Below are positions 1 through 7,226 of a stretch of 16,395 nucleotides of DNA, piece after piece. Source of the DNA: an uncultured Lachnospiraceae bacterium (GTDB taxonomy: Bacteria > Bacillota > Clostridia > Lachnospirales > Lachnospiraceae); NCBI GenBank assembly GCA_947178465.1, contig CAMWYL010000028.1, positions 1-16,395 of the forward strand, written 5' to 3'. Below the pieces are notes generated by a model. That model saw nothing but the letters and a program-made list of their open reading frames with translations. It ran no database searches and had not been told where the DNA came from. The stretch's first letter is position 1. Each line of letters starts with the position of its first letter. The position numbers and the translations under genes were made by a program.

Positions 1-330
1 ATACAGATATTCGCGTATCGAAAATCTCGGATAAAGCTTGGTATTCCCGGAAAGATAGCCGATTGCCCCCTTCTTCTCTGTCAGCTCGTCAATGGCATTT
101 CCTGACATATCTGTCAGTTTTATCTCGCCTGACGTAGGCGTCATCAACATCCCCAACATGCGCAGCAGTGTCGTCTTTCCCGCGCCATTCGGTCCCAGAA
201 TGCCCACAATCTCTCCGGCCTCCGCCCTTAGCGATATGTTCTCAACCGCAAAAAACTCTTCCTTTACGGTCTTCCTTCCCTGTCGTATACTGCGTTCAAA
301 CTGCTTTGATAAATTTAATGCTTCTATCAT
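1..330 (-). CDS. ABC transporter ATP-binding protein, NatA-like (partial; C-terminal part beyond left edge)
   Basis: ATP-hydrolysing subunit of an ABC transporter, acting at the cytoplasmic face of the membrane. Only the first 110 codons are here. The Walker A motif GPNGAGKT lies near residues 53-60, followed by the TLLRMLGMLMTPTSGEI stretch typical of NatA/drug-export-type ATPases. The Q-loop, signature and Walker B lie outside the window. The ATG at 328-330 is preceded by AGGAGG at 337-342 with a 6-nt spacer, which fixes the start. It sits 14 nt downstream of the DUF3169-type membrane gene and appears to be the third gene of the XRE-regulator operon. A permease gene would be expected beyond the left edge. 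Export of sodium, an antibiotic or a peptide are all possible; the substrate cannot be read from this fragment. Confidence 0.88.
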   Translation of the reverse strand, partial: MIEALNLSKQFERSIRQGRKTVKEEFFAVENISLRAEAGEIVGILGPNGAGKTTLLRMLGMLMTPTSGEIKLTDMSGNAIDELTEKKGAIGYLSGNTKLYPRFSIREYLY

Positions 331-344
331 TTTAATCCTCCTGT

Positions 345-1151
345 CTATCTTATCTGTTTTGCAACGCTTAACTTATAGCTGCTGATACAGTAGGTAAGTG
401 TATCCACAAGCCAGATAATATCTATAACACATACCGGAAGAATCCCGATTCCCCATAGGATTGAGCCAAGCAGGCAAAAAATACTCAGAGTCATACAGGT
501 TATCGCGGTTGCTCTGTGCGCATGGTACGACGCCCGATAAATAATCAGCTTCTCGGCCTCGTCACAACTCTCAAACCATTTCCTTTGAAAGCGTATATCA
601 TACACGCTCCCCCGTTTCTCCGGATTTATCTCCTTCTCCAGATTCACTGCTCTGCGTTGTGCTGCCACCGAAAAGATCAGCGCCCCTATCCATCCTACAT
701 GAAAGCAGATTTCCTTTCCCCACAATAAACCTTCCGTATCCAACAGTTTGACATGGCTTTGTGCGCAGATCAGCGTAATCATCACCGTAAGCACCTGCTG
801 TATGGATGTAATGATCAGCGCAAGGCACAGTCTGTTTTCAATCCGGTTGATTACCGCCTCGTCCTCCCCATCCCAGCTCTCGTACAGCCTGCGGCTGCTT
901 CTGTACAGGGGAAGATATATGGCTATGGCAATAACCGTTACTATCACATTCAGGTAATAGCTGCTCTCAGCAATCACGGCTGCCACTGTCTCACTGACCT
1001 GTCGAATAGCGTCAAAGTCTCTTACCAATTCGGATGTTCCTCCTATAATACCGCCTGCAAACGCACAGAGAAACATTATAATGAGAAAGCTCCTCTTCTT
1101 ATTCTTATCCTCTGTCAGGATATCCTCTGTTCCTTCATTCTGCATTTTCAC
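345..1151 (-). CDS. DUF3169-type multi-pass membrane protein
   Basis: Integral membrane protein of about 268 residues, resembling the DUF3169 family (function unknown; in my recollection often encoded beside XRE regulators and ABC ATPases). After a charged N-terminus with an EDKNKKR stretch there are about six hydrophobic segments: SFLIIMFLCAFAGGIIGG, YYLNVIVTVIAIAIYL, LCLALIITSIQQVLTVMIT, a segment around HVGWIGALIFSVAA, and two in the C-terminal third. I chose the GTG at 1149-1151: it overlaps the regulator's TGA in a GTGA junction and has GGAGGAGG 10 nt upstream. The ATG at 1143-1145 is also possible but stands 16 nt from that site. Position between regulator and ABC ATPase suggests a transporter component or its sensor; this is inference. 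Family assignment is from sequence style, not from a search. Confidence 0.75.
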   Translation of the reverse strand: MKMQNEGTEDILTEDKNKKRSFLIIMFLCAFAGGIIGGTSELVRDFDAIRQVSETVAAVIAESSYYLNVIVTVIAIAIYLPLYRSSRRLYESWDGEDEAVINRIENRLCLALIITSIQQVLTVMITLICAQSHVKLLDTEGLLWGKEICFHVGWIGALIFSVAAQRRAVNLEKEINPEKRGSVYDIRFQRKWFESCDEAEKLIIYRASYHAHRATAITCMTLSIFCLLGSILWGIGILPVCVIDIIWLVDTLTYCISSYKLSVAKQIR

Positions 1152-1360
1152 GATTCCGAATCCTCCTCCCATGTAAAGATGTCCTCGACCCGCGCATCCA
1201 ATACCTTTGCAAGCTTTAAGGCGAGGGATACGGAGGGGGAATAATCTCCCCGTTCTATCTGGCTGATTGTCTGCCTGGAGACCCCCACCAGCTTTCCCAT
1301 CTCCTGTTGATTTACATTGATGCGCGCCCGGTATTCTTTTAAACGATTATATAATGGCAC
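1148..1360 (-). CDS. Small XRE-family HTH transcriptional regulator
   Basis: Seventy-residue DNA-binding protein consisting almost only of a Cro/C1-type helix-turn-helix. The core runs from about residue 17 to 38: NQQEMGKLVGVSRQTISQIE, followed by GDYSPSVSLALKLAKVL and an acidic tail. The family (YozG-like miniature XRE proteins) acts as dimeric repressors of the operon that encodes them. The start is a GTG at 1358-1360 with GGAGG at 1368-1372 and a 7-nt spacer. Its TGA overlaps the next gene by 4 nt, so the two are translationally coupled. A consensus promoter with three matching palindromes lies directly upstream, which strongly suggests autoregulation. The inducing signal is unknown. Confidence 0.9.
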   Translation of the reverse strand: MPLYNRLKEYRARINVNQQEMGKLVGVSRQTISQIERGDYSPSVSLALKLAKVLDARVEDIFTWEEDSES

Positions 1361-1397
1361 AGCTTTTCCTCCGTTTCATAAGCTTCGGACGATTTGG

Positions 1398-1478
1398 TGA
1401 CAATTTATTTTGTCATTTTGACAACTTTCCTTGTCAATTGATTATGGTTATTATACAGATGACAAGAAAAGTTGTCAA
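1398..1478 (-). promoter_or_regulatory. Consensus sigma-A promoter with three TGACAA-N6-TTGTCA operators (XRE operon)
   Basis: Read on the minus strand, TTGACA (1473-1478) and TATAAT (1450-1455) are separated by exactly 17 nt, a perfect vegetative promoter for the XRE-DUF3169-ABC operon. Three palindromes of identical design, TGACAA-N6-TTGTCA, lie at 1460-1477 (over the -35), 1419-1436 (extended by one base pair to 1418-1437) and 1398-1415 (both downstream of the -10). Their centres are about 21 and 41 bp apart, close to two and four helical turns, so bound dimers would sit on one DNA face. The obvious ligand is the XRE protein encoded next door (inference). Confidence 0.85.
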
Positions 1479-1583
1479 TAAGGAATCTGAAATTCTGAAT
1501 GGAAAGTGTGTAGAAATCTTAGATTTGAAGAGAAAAGCTTTGTCGCAGAAAAAGCTATGTACTAAGAAAAGAAGAAAGATGTT

Positions 1584-1612
1584 TTGACAATGGTGCGATT
1601 TTTTATTAGTAT
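1584..1612 (+). promoter_or_regulatory. Candidate promoter of traX-like gene
   Basis: TTGACA at 1584-1589 and TAGTAT at 1607-1612 are 17 nt apart on the plus strand. The -35 is a full match and the -10 a four-of-six match. The predicted transcript would have a leader of about 45 nt before the GGAGG at 1650-1654. Confidence 0.5.
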
Positions 1613-1665
1613 GAAATTATACTATTTCAAAGAATCATATCCGATAAAAGGAGGAAAGATAAAGC

Positions 1666-2430
1666 ATGCCACATACAGACAAGAAAAAAGGGTTAAACGC
1701 AAATGAGCTGAAGCTGATAGCAATTGCAGCTATGACACTGGATCATCTGACATGGACATTGTTTCCGGGATATTCCACAGAATGGTTCGTTATTCTGTTT
1801 CATATTATCGGCAGGATTACAGCGCCGATTATGTGGTTTTTTATCGCAGAAGGATATCACCACACACGCAATATAAATAAATATATCATAAGATTGTTTA
1901 TATTAGCGGCAATTTCTCATTTTGCTTATAACTTCTGCTTTAATATTCCGATGATTCCCTTTCAAACCTCTGTATTTAACCAGACAGGCGTTGTATGGTC
2001 ATTGGCATGGGGATTGGTTTTGCTATACATATATGACCAAAAGCAATGGAAGCCTTGGCAAAAGGCTTTTGTCACAATCATAATCTGCCTGATAACGTTT
2101 CCCTCAGATTGGAGCTGTATCGCAACCATGGCGATTTTGTCTATCGGAACAAACAGAGGAAACTTTAAAAAACAAATGCTTCATATGATGTTATGCGTAT
2201 CAGCATATGCCATTGTGTATTTTATATTTATTGATAAAGTATATGCCGTCATTCAGTTCGGCACTGCTCTGACCATTCCGCTTTTACGTCTTTATAACGG
2301 GGAACGCGGCTCCTTTAAAGGAATGGGAAAGCTATTCTATATCTATTATCCGCTGCATCTTTTTATATGCGGTATTATCCGCATACTATTATGGGGAGCT
2401 GCCTTCTCAACAGGAGTCGCTAATTTTTAA
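1666..2430 (+). CDS. TraX family membrane protein
   Basis: Polytopic membrane protein of 254 residues belonging to the TraX family. The founding member, F-plasmid TraX, acetylates the pilin N-terminus; chromosomal homologues in Firmicutes have no settled function and may be acyltransferases of surface molecules. The N-terminal LNANELKLIAIAAMTLDHLT with the buried Asp-His pair, and RITAPIMWFFIAEGYHHTRN, are the family's recognisable motifs. About seven to eight hydrophobic helices follow, with a Tyr-Tyr-Pro-Leu-His motif in the last (residues about 225-229). GGAGG at 1650-1654 stands 11 nt before the ATG. The gene stands alone, divergent from the XRE operon and convergent with galM. No conjugation genes are near, so a housekeeping acyl-transfer role is more likely than pilin processing (inference). 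Confidence 0.85.
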   Translation: MPHTDKKKGLNANELKLIAIAAMTLDHLTWTLFPGYSTEWFVILFHIIGRITAPIMWFFIAEGYHHTRNINKYIIRLFILAAISHFAYNFCFNIPMIPFQTSVFNQTGVVWSLAWGLVLLYIYDQKQWKPWQKAFVTIIICLITFPSDWSCIATMAILSIGTNRGNFKKQMLHMMLCVSAYAIVYFIFIDKVYAVIQFGTALTIPLLRLYNGERGSFKGMGKLFYIYYPLHLFICGIIRILLWGAAFSTGVANF

Positions 2431-2449
2431 ATCGCGGCTATGCGATTAC

Positions 2450-2498
2450 AAAAGGCATGCCCTATAAACAGGGCATGCACCGTAAGCGATGCATGCCC
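2450..2498. terminator. Stem-loop(s) between convergent traX-like gene and galM, likely galM terminator
   Basis: The arms GCATGCCC (2455-2462) and GGGCATGC (2471-2478) form a perfect 8-bp stem with an 8-nt loop. Read on the minus strand, downstream of galM, it is followed by CTTTTG, a weak U-tract. A third copy of the arm, GCATGCCC at 2491-2498, could instead pair with 2471-2478 across a 12-nt loop, so two mutually exclusive hairpins are possible. A smaller inverted repeat, ATCGC-N6-GCGAT, lies at 2431-2446 right after the plus-strand stop codon. The structure probably ends transcription from both sides. Confidence 0.6.
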
Positions 2499-2509
2499 CT
2501 GTAACTGTA

Positions 2510-3553
2510 TTACCATGTGAATTTGTAAACCGTTGTCGTATGGTACGGACGATCCGGCCCGTAAACAACATCCGGGAAGTGCTCCTGATGAATGGAGTCC
2601 GGATATGCCTGTGTCTCAAGGCAGAGTCCGCTCCTCTTTCCGTAAGCGGCGCCTTCCTTTCCCGTCTGCGGTGTAATACAGCTCCCGGCATAGAACTGGA
2701 TACCCGGCTGATCGGTATAGACCTCCATTCTTCTGCCTGAAACAGGCTCCTCAACTGCTGCCGCCATCCGCATGGTTCCGTCATAGCCGTCAATTATCCA
2801 ATTGTGGTCATAGCCCTGTCCGTATTTGAGCTGCACATCGTCGGCGTCAATCTCCTTACCGACTACCTTCATCTGACGGAAATCAAACGGCGTTCCCTGT
2901 ACCGGCACAAAATCGCCTGTCGGGATTAAACGCTCGAAAATGGGCGTATAATGGAACGCGTTAATTTGAAGCCGGTGCGCTTCAATGCTTCCGGAGTCAT
3001 GCCCCGCAAGATTGAAATAAGTATGATTTGTCATATTGATCAATGTCTTTTTGTCGCTGGTGACATTATACTCTATTTTCAGCTCATTCTCATTGGTCAG
3101 CGTATAGGTCACCTGAACCTTTTTATTCCCGGGGAAGCCCATGGATCCGTCCACATCCTCCAAGGAAAAGGTCACGCTGTTGTCTGCCGGATTCGCTGCC
3201 CACAGCCTTTTGTGATAGCCCTTATCATCATCACTGTGCAGATTGTTTGTGCTGTCATTTACCGCAAGTTGGCAGGTCACTCCGTCAATGGCAAAGCTCG
3301 CGTTGTCAATACGGTTCGCGCTCGGCCCGATTGTCGCGCCGAAGAAGCAGCCATTGTCATAATAGCCCTCTATCTTATCATATCCGAGAACAATATCCTT
3401 TACCTGTCCCGTTTTATCCGGCATATAAAGGTTTACCAGAATCGCGCCAAAGTCCGTGACCTCAGCAATGACACCATTGTCATTTTTAATGCTGTAAATT
3501 GTTGCATTTTTTCCGTCCGGAGTATTTCCAAACGCTCTTGTTGTCACTCCCAT
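2510..3553 (-). CDS. galM: Aldose 1-epimerase (galactose mutarotase)
   Basis: Cytoplasmic enzyme interconverting alpha- and beta-anomers of galactose or glucose, the entry step of the Leloir pathway. The length of 347 residues is normal. Visible family motifs are NRI near residue 80, H106 in NNLHSDDDKG, the catalytic acid H177 in MTNHTYFNLAG, GTPFDFR, YDHNWII, and the catalytic base E313 in LETQAYPDSIHQ. I chose the ATG at 3551-3553, which gives the usual N-terminus and has GGGG at 3560-3563 six nt upstream. The open frame extends 31 codons further to 3646, but that part has no family resemblance. It lies about 150 nt downstream of recR in the same direction. No galK, galT or galE is in the window, so it stands apart from its pathway. 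Confidence 0.93.
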   Translation of the reverse strand: MGVTTRAFGNTPDGKNATIYSIKNDNGVIAEVTDFGAILVNLYMPDKTGQVKDIVLGYDKIEGYYDNGCFFGATIGPSANRIDNASFAIDGVTCQLAVNDSTNNLHSDDDKGYHKRLWAANPADNSVTFSLEDVDGSMGFPGNKKVQVTYTLTNENELKIEYNVTSDKKTLINMTNHTYFNLAGHDSGSIEAHRLQINAFHYTPIFERLIPTGDFVPVQGTPFDFRQMKVVGKEIDADDVQLKYGQGYDHNWIIDGYDGTMRMAAAVEEPVSGRRMEVYTDQPGIQFYAGSCITPQTGKEGAAYGKRSGLCLETQAYPDSIHQEHFPDVVYGPDRPYHTTTVYKFTW

Positions 3554-3627
3554 TTTAATCCCCATTTCTGCACACATTTTTGCGCATAACGAGCTTGTGT
3601 CAAGTGCGCGCAGACACAAGTCCCGCG

Positions 3628-3647
3628 TGTGAAAATTCATTCTCACA
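3628..3647. promoter_or_regulatory. 20-bp near-perfect palindrome upstream of galM (possible operator)
   Basis: TGTGAAAA (3628-3635) and TTCTCACA (3640-3647) form an inverted repeat with one mismatch and a 4-bp centre, about 75 bp upstream of the galM start. It may be an operator for a sugar-responsive regulator or a short mRNA hairpin in the recR-galM spacer. No convincing promoter pair was found around it, so its role is open. Confidence 0.4.
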
Positions 3648-3707
3648 TATACTTATCCTAACAAAGTTCCCTGCAATATTCTACCATACTTTTTAGAGCA
3701 TTTATCC

Positions 3708-4304
3708 CTACAATTCTATTCTGCCTTCCAGCGCGCGCAGCAGTGTCATCTCGTCGATACACTCCAAATCACCGCCGACGGGGACACCGCTGGCAATCCT
3801 CGTAACCCTTACGCCGGTGGGTTTTATCAGCTTGGAAATGTACATTGCGGTCGTCTCTCCCTCAAGACTTGAGTTCGTGGCTATGATGACCTCCTCCACA
3901 TCGCCTTCCAGCCGCTGAATCAATTCCTTGAGCCGGATGTCATTGGGGCCAATCCCAAGCATCGGTGAAATCGCGCCATGCAGCACATGATACACGCCCT
4001 CAAACTTTCCTGTTTTTTCATATGCGGCCAGATCCCTGATATTTTCAACCACCATAATCACACCGTGATTACGATCGGGATTGGCGCATATGGGACAGAT
4101 TTCCTTATCGGAGAGGGTATAACAAACGTTGCAGTAATGTATATTCTTTCGTGCATCCACCATAATCTGCGCAAATCGCTCCACATGCTCAGGCGGCATA
4201 TTGATGACATGCAGCGCAAGCCGCTGCGCCGATTTGCTGCCGACTCCGGGCAGCTTGGAAAACTGCTCAATCAGCTTGTTAATATATCCGCTGTAAAGTT
4301 CCAT
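3708..4304 (-). CDS. recR: Recombination mediator protein RecR
   Basis: RecR works with RecO (and RecF) to load RecA on SSB-coated single-stranded DNA during gap repair. All expected parts are present in 198 residues: the helix-hairpin-helix around KLPGVGSKSAQRLALH (17-32), a four-cysteine zinc finger (C58, C61, C70, C73), and a Toprim domain starting at GVIMVVEN (81-88) and including TNSSLEGETTA and the C-terminal ASGVPVGGDLE. The ATG overlaps the ybaB stop by one base (TGATG), so translation is coupled. This dnaX-ybaB-recR order is widely conserved in bacteria. No terminator was seen between recR and galM. Confidence 0.97.
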   Translation of the reverse strand: MELYSGYINKLIEQFSKLPGVGSKSAQRLALHVINMPPEHVERFAQIMVDARKNIHYCNVCYTLSDKEICPICANPDRNHGVIMVVENIRDLAAYEKTGKFEGVYHVLHGAISPMLGIGPNDIRLKELIQRLEGDVEEVIIATNSSLEGETTAMYISKLIKPTGVRVTRIASGVPVGGDLECIDEMTLLRALEGRIEL

Positions 4305-4648
4305 CAGAAGGGAAATCCTCCGCCAAGTCCGCCTGTCATTTTGCCCATCAGCTCATTGCTCGCCTCGTCGGCCTGACGCAGCGCCTCATTTGCGGCCGCA
4401 ACAATAATATCCTGCAGGGTCTCAATGTCCTCGGGGTCTACAACCTCCTCGGAAAGTGTTATCCTGAGCACTTCCTTTTTCCCCGAAACGACTACCTCAA
4501 CCGCTCCGCCGCCGGCCTTTGCGCTAAATTCCTTTGTCTCGAGCTCCTTCTGACCCTCCTCCATCTGACGCTGCATTCTCTGTGCCTGCTTCATCAGGTT
4601 GTTCATGTTGCCCGGCATACCTCCCGGAAATCCACCTCTTTTTGCCAT
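4304..4648 (-). CDS. YbaB/EbfC family nucleoid-associated protein
   Basis: Small DNA-binding protein of 114 residues, dimeric in characterised homologues and bound to the nucleoid. The N-terminus has a glycine-rich GGFPGGMPGNMNNLMKQAQ stretch, followed by a long helix (QRMQRQMEEGQKELETKEFSA), the central GGGAVEVVVSGKKEVLRITL strand region, and the helix with DIIVAAANEALRQADE. The C-terminus ends in a phenylalanine- and glycine-rich tail. The AAAGGAG ribosome site overlaps the end of dnaX, and its stop overlaps the recR start. Its position between dnaX and recR fits a role at replication or repair sites, but the precise function is not settled for the family. Confidence 0.95.
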   Translation of the reverse strand: MAKRGGFPGGMPGNMNNLMKQAQRMQRQMEEGQKELETKEFSAKAGGGAVEVVVSGKKEVLRITLSEEVVDPEDIETLQDIIVAAANEALRQADEASNELMGKMTGGLGGGFPF

Positions 4649-4666
4649 TTTCTACTTCTGCTCCTT

Positions 4667-6232
4667 TCAATCCTTTTCCTCTATTTCAATGTCCATGTTG
4701 ATGACCTTGGAAAGGTCGATATAGCTGTCTTCAAAGCTTCTGTTCGCAGACAGGCTCTGTACTCGAACGGAGACCTCCTTTTGCAGAAAATTCGAGATCA
4801 TGTCCTCCACCCGCTTATGATTGTCTTCCTCCTTCAGATAATCATATGCCAACCCGTCTTCGACCACAATCAGCAGACGGTTTTCCCCCTCGAGGCTCAG
4901 CCGTGCACCCTTAAGATAAATCTTTAACGGCGGCATTGCCTCCGAAACAATCCCCGACCAGTTATTCACGATCTCCCGAATGTCGTCCGGTATCGCCTTG
5001 GGAAGCGCAACCGGAGTCTGCGGTCTGATGTCTGCCTGTGTTGATTGTATCGCAATCGGGGCGGTCTGTACAACTCCTTTTTCAATTTTTTCTTCCAAAT
5101 TCCTGACGCGCGCCGCCATTGCGTCGTTCGTGGTTTCCATCTGGGGACGACAAAGCTTAATCAGTGTCATTTCTATTAAGATGCGCTTCTGTGTCGCGTA
5201 TTTTATCTGTCCGGACAGCTCCGAAAAGATTCGGATATAGCGCATGATCTCCTCCGCGTCCATGCTGTCCGCTTCCGCCCTCAGACGCGCAAGGTTGTCG
5301 CTCGAAGCGTCTATGACATCCTCTATATCGCCGTCCGAGGTTTTGACGAGCAGGAGGTTGCGCAGATACCATGCGATGTCCGCCACAAACTGCGTCAGCT
5401 CGCGCCCCTGCATTACGACCTCTTCCAGCAGCGCGATACAGCCTGTTACATCCTGCGCCTGCAGCAGCTCCAACAGTCGGCTGAATACTGCGGTATCGAC
5501 CGCTCCAAGCACATCAAGTACCTTGTCGTAGGTCAGCTCCTCCCCGAAGTGAAAAGCAATACACTGGTCAAGCAGACTCAGCGCGTCACGCATGGAGCCG
5601 TCAGCCGTCTTCGCAATATAGCGCAGCGCCTTTTCCTCCACCGCAACCTGCTCCTGCTCCATCAGTTCACGCAGACGGCCTGCGATGGTTTCTATGGAAA
5701 TCCGTTTAAAATCGTATCGCTGACAACGGGACAAAATCGTTATCGGCAGCTTATGCACCTCTGTCGTTGCCAGAATAAATATGACGTAAGAGGGCGGCTC
5801 CTCCAGGGTCTTGAGCAACGCGTTAAACGCTCCTATGGAGAGCATATGCACTTCATCTATAATGTAAACCTTATATTTCCCCTCGACCGGTGAATACGAT
5901 ACCTCGTCTACGATTTCCCGGATATTGTCAACACCGTTGTTGGAGGCGGCATCAATCTCTATCACATTCACGCTTGCACCGGAGGCAATTGTCTGACAGC
6001 TCCGACACTTCCCGCACGGACTTCCGTCCAAGGGGCTTTCACAGTTCACCGCCTTCGCAAACAGCTTGGCTATCGTTGTCTTTCCGGTGCCGCGCGTACC
6101 GGTAAAAAGATAGGCGTGTCCGATGCGCTCTGCCTTTATCTGATTTCTGAGGGTTGTTACAATATGATCCTGCCCCTTTACATCCTCAAAGATATCGGGA
6201 CGGAATTTTCTGTATAATGCGGTGTATGACAT
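4667..6232 (-). CDS. dnaX: DNA polymerase III subunit gamma/tau
   Basis: Clamp-loader ATPase of the replicative polymerase. The AAA+ core is complete: Walker A GTRGTGKT (45-52), the four-cysteine zinc module (C64, C73, C76, C79), Walker B with DEVH (126-129), sensor 1 in ILATTEVHKLP, and the arginine finger motif SRC (168-170). Domain III and a shorter tau-like C-terminal region follow, ending in an acidic EIEEKD. At 521 residues it is in the usual range for Clostridia. The ATG at 6230-6232 has GGGAG about 10 nt upstream. It follows the HD-domain gene by 32 nt and precedes ybaB by 18 nt. I looked for an A-AAA-AAG slip site for a separate gamma form and did not find a convincing one. Confidence 0.97.
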   Translation of the reverse strand: MSYTALYRKFRPDIFEDVKGQDHIVTTLRNQIKAERIGHAYLFTGTRGTGKTTIAKLFAKAVNCESPLDGSPCGKCRSCQTIASGASVNVIEIDAASNNGVDNIREIVDEVSYSPVEGKYKVYIIDEVHMLSIGAFNALLKTLEEPPSYVIFILATTEVHKLPITILSRCQRYDFKRISIETIAGRLRELMEQEQVAVEEKALRYIAKTADGSMRDALSLLDQCIAFHFGEELTYDKVLDVLGAVDTAVFSRLLELLQAQDVTGCIALLEEVVMQGRELTQFVADIAWYLRNLLLVKTSDGDIEDVIDASSDNLARLRAEADSMDAEEIMRYIRIFSELSGQIKYATQKRILIEMTLIKLCRPQMETTNDAMAARVRNLEEKIEKGVVQTAPIAIQSTQADIRPQTPVALPKAIPDDIREIVNNWSGIVSEAMPPLKIYLKGARLSLEGENRLLIVVEDGLAYDYLKEEDNHKRVEDMISNFLQKEVSVRVQSLSANRSFEDSYIDLSKVINMDIEIEEKD

Positions 6233-6264
6233 TGCTTTAACACTCCCGTTCTTATATGCTTCTC

Positions 6265-6849
6265 TCAGCCGTTTCTGACAATCTCGTCAATATTTCCCCC
6301 TGTTTTCTCCGCAAAAAGACGCTTGAGACTGATGTTTTTATCCCATTTTTCCTGTGGATAGCTCCCGTACCTTCTCTTTACGTCCGCCATGCGCTCCTCG
6401 ATGCTCATTATGCCCTCCGCGCCGGCAAGGGAATCGCAGAGCTGTATGAGCCGGTCATAATCGTCATATACGACCTGTGCAAGGGCAGTTTCCAGCTCCT
6501 CCTGCTGCTCCTGCGGTATATCAAAGTTCCCGATATAATCATGGATGTTCTGAATGCTGAACGAATGGGTCAGGCATATTCTGGCCACCTCGTCATAGCC
6601 CAGCTCGCACATATATCGATACCCGTCATAGATATGCCCCAAATGCTTTACGCCGAATTTCCTGCCGATGTCATGCAGCAGTCCCAAAACATACGCCTTA
6701 TCCGCGTCCATTCCTTCGCACCGTGCGGCAATCCGCTCCGCGCACAGCGCGGTAAATCGGCTGTGGTCTCCCCACTGCCCGGGATTACAGCGCTCCGCAT
6801 CCGCAAGCAGTCTCTCGGCTTCCTCTCTGTCCGGTCTTTTCCCTGTCAT
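6265..6849 (-). CDS. HD-domain metal-dependent phosphohydrolase family protein
   Basis: Predicted cytoplasmic hydrolase of 194 residues with a single HD domain. The metal ligands are visible in order: H29 (WGDHSRFT), the HD pair H59-D60 in LGLLHDIGR, H95 in CLTHSF, and a C-terminal acidic region with YDDYDRLIQLCDSL supplying the last Asp. HD proteins of this kind hydrolyse phosphoester or nucleotide substrates; the substrate cannot be named. I chose the ATG at 6847-6849 because GGAGG at 6858-6862 stands 8 nt before it. The open frame runs upstream to 7080 but that part looks non-coding. It is 32 nt upstream of dnaX on the same strand and is probably the first gene of the dnaX-ybaB-recR operon. 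Confidence 0.88.
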   Translation of the reverse strand: MTGKRPDREEAERLLADAERCNPGQWGDHSRFTALCAERIAARCEGMDADKAYVLGLLHDIGRKFGVKHLGHIYDGYRYMCELGYDEVARICLTHSFSIQNIHDYIGNFDIPQEQQEELETALAQVVYDDYDRLIQLCDSLAGAEGIMSIEERMADVKRRYGSYPQEKWDKNISLKRLFAEKTGGNIDEIVRNG

Positions 6850-7226
6850 CTGTATTTCCTCCATCATGGTGCACATCCCGACGCACCTGATTAAATATTT
6901 AATATTGTCACAATTTCCCATAACATAAAGATACCGTATCACGGCACAAAAAGCAAGGCAAGGCTTTCTCGCAAAATAAAAACAGGAAACAGTGATATAG
7001 ATATTATGGTAATTATAAACAGTCTTTCTATACAGGGTTTGGATTCGTGCAGGGAAATCATATCTATGCAACATTGTCAAGTGGTGCGTTTACAGGGATT
7101 CTCTCAAATGTCACGAACACTCATAAGGACAAAAAAGAGAGAGGAACCGTTAATGGTTCACGGATATTCGATTAAGAAAGAAACAAGGAAATTCAAAGAC
7201 TTTTTCAATTGCGGCATTATCGGAAA
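6850..7226. other. Intergenic region upstream of the HD-dnaX operon
   Basis: About 377 nt without a convincing gene. Two perfect or near-perfect palindromes lie side by side, TTAAATATTTAA (6891-6902) and ATTGT-N-ACAAT (6904-6914), just upstream of the HD gene. The operon promoter must be in this region, but no -35/-10 pair is clear; the best is a weak TTGCTT-N17-TATCTT on the minus strand. A 25-codon plus-strand frame at 7153-7230 starts with ATG after GAGG (8-nt spacer) and ends inside the kinase gene's 3' end; it resembles nothing I know and is not called. Confidence 0.5.

Larger units (their letters stand above)
1361..1665. other. Intergenic region between divergent XRE operon and traX-like gene
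   Basis: About 305 nt without a supported gene. The left part holds the XRE operon promoter and its operators (1398-1478). The right part holds a candidate plus-strand promoter and the ribosome site of the TraX-family gene. An open frame of about 77 codons crosses this region, but it runs through the promoter and has no ribosome site, so it is not called. The stretch between about 1480 and 1580 is AT-rich and I see nothing further in it. Confidence 0.6.

Noticed and set aside
1354..1587. 77-codon plus-strand open frame upstream of the traX-like gene
   Set aside because: It begins inside the regulator gene, crosses the XRE promoter and operators, has no ribosome site and no familiar motif.
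2951..3589. Long plus-strand open frame of 212 codons opposite galM
   Set aside because: Antisense shadow of galM, which is supported by motifs and length; the plus-strand translation has no domain features.
4667..6232. Programmed frameshift site in dnaX for a separate gamma product
   Set aside because: A-rich stretches occur near the middle of the gene, but none forms an in-frame X-XXY-YYZ slip heptamer.
6256..6894. 212-codon plus-strand frame opposite the HD-domain gene
   Set aside because: Mirror of the HD gene's codon pattern; the minus-strand product has clear metal-ligand motifs and a ribosome site.
6233..7080. Signal recognition particle RNA upstream of dnaX, as in Bacillus
   Set aside because: The HD-domain gene occupies this place and no SRP RNA-like hairpin or conserved tetraloop region was found.
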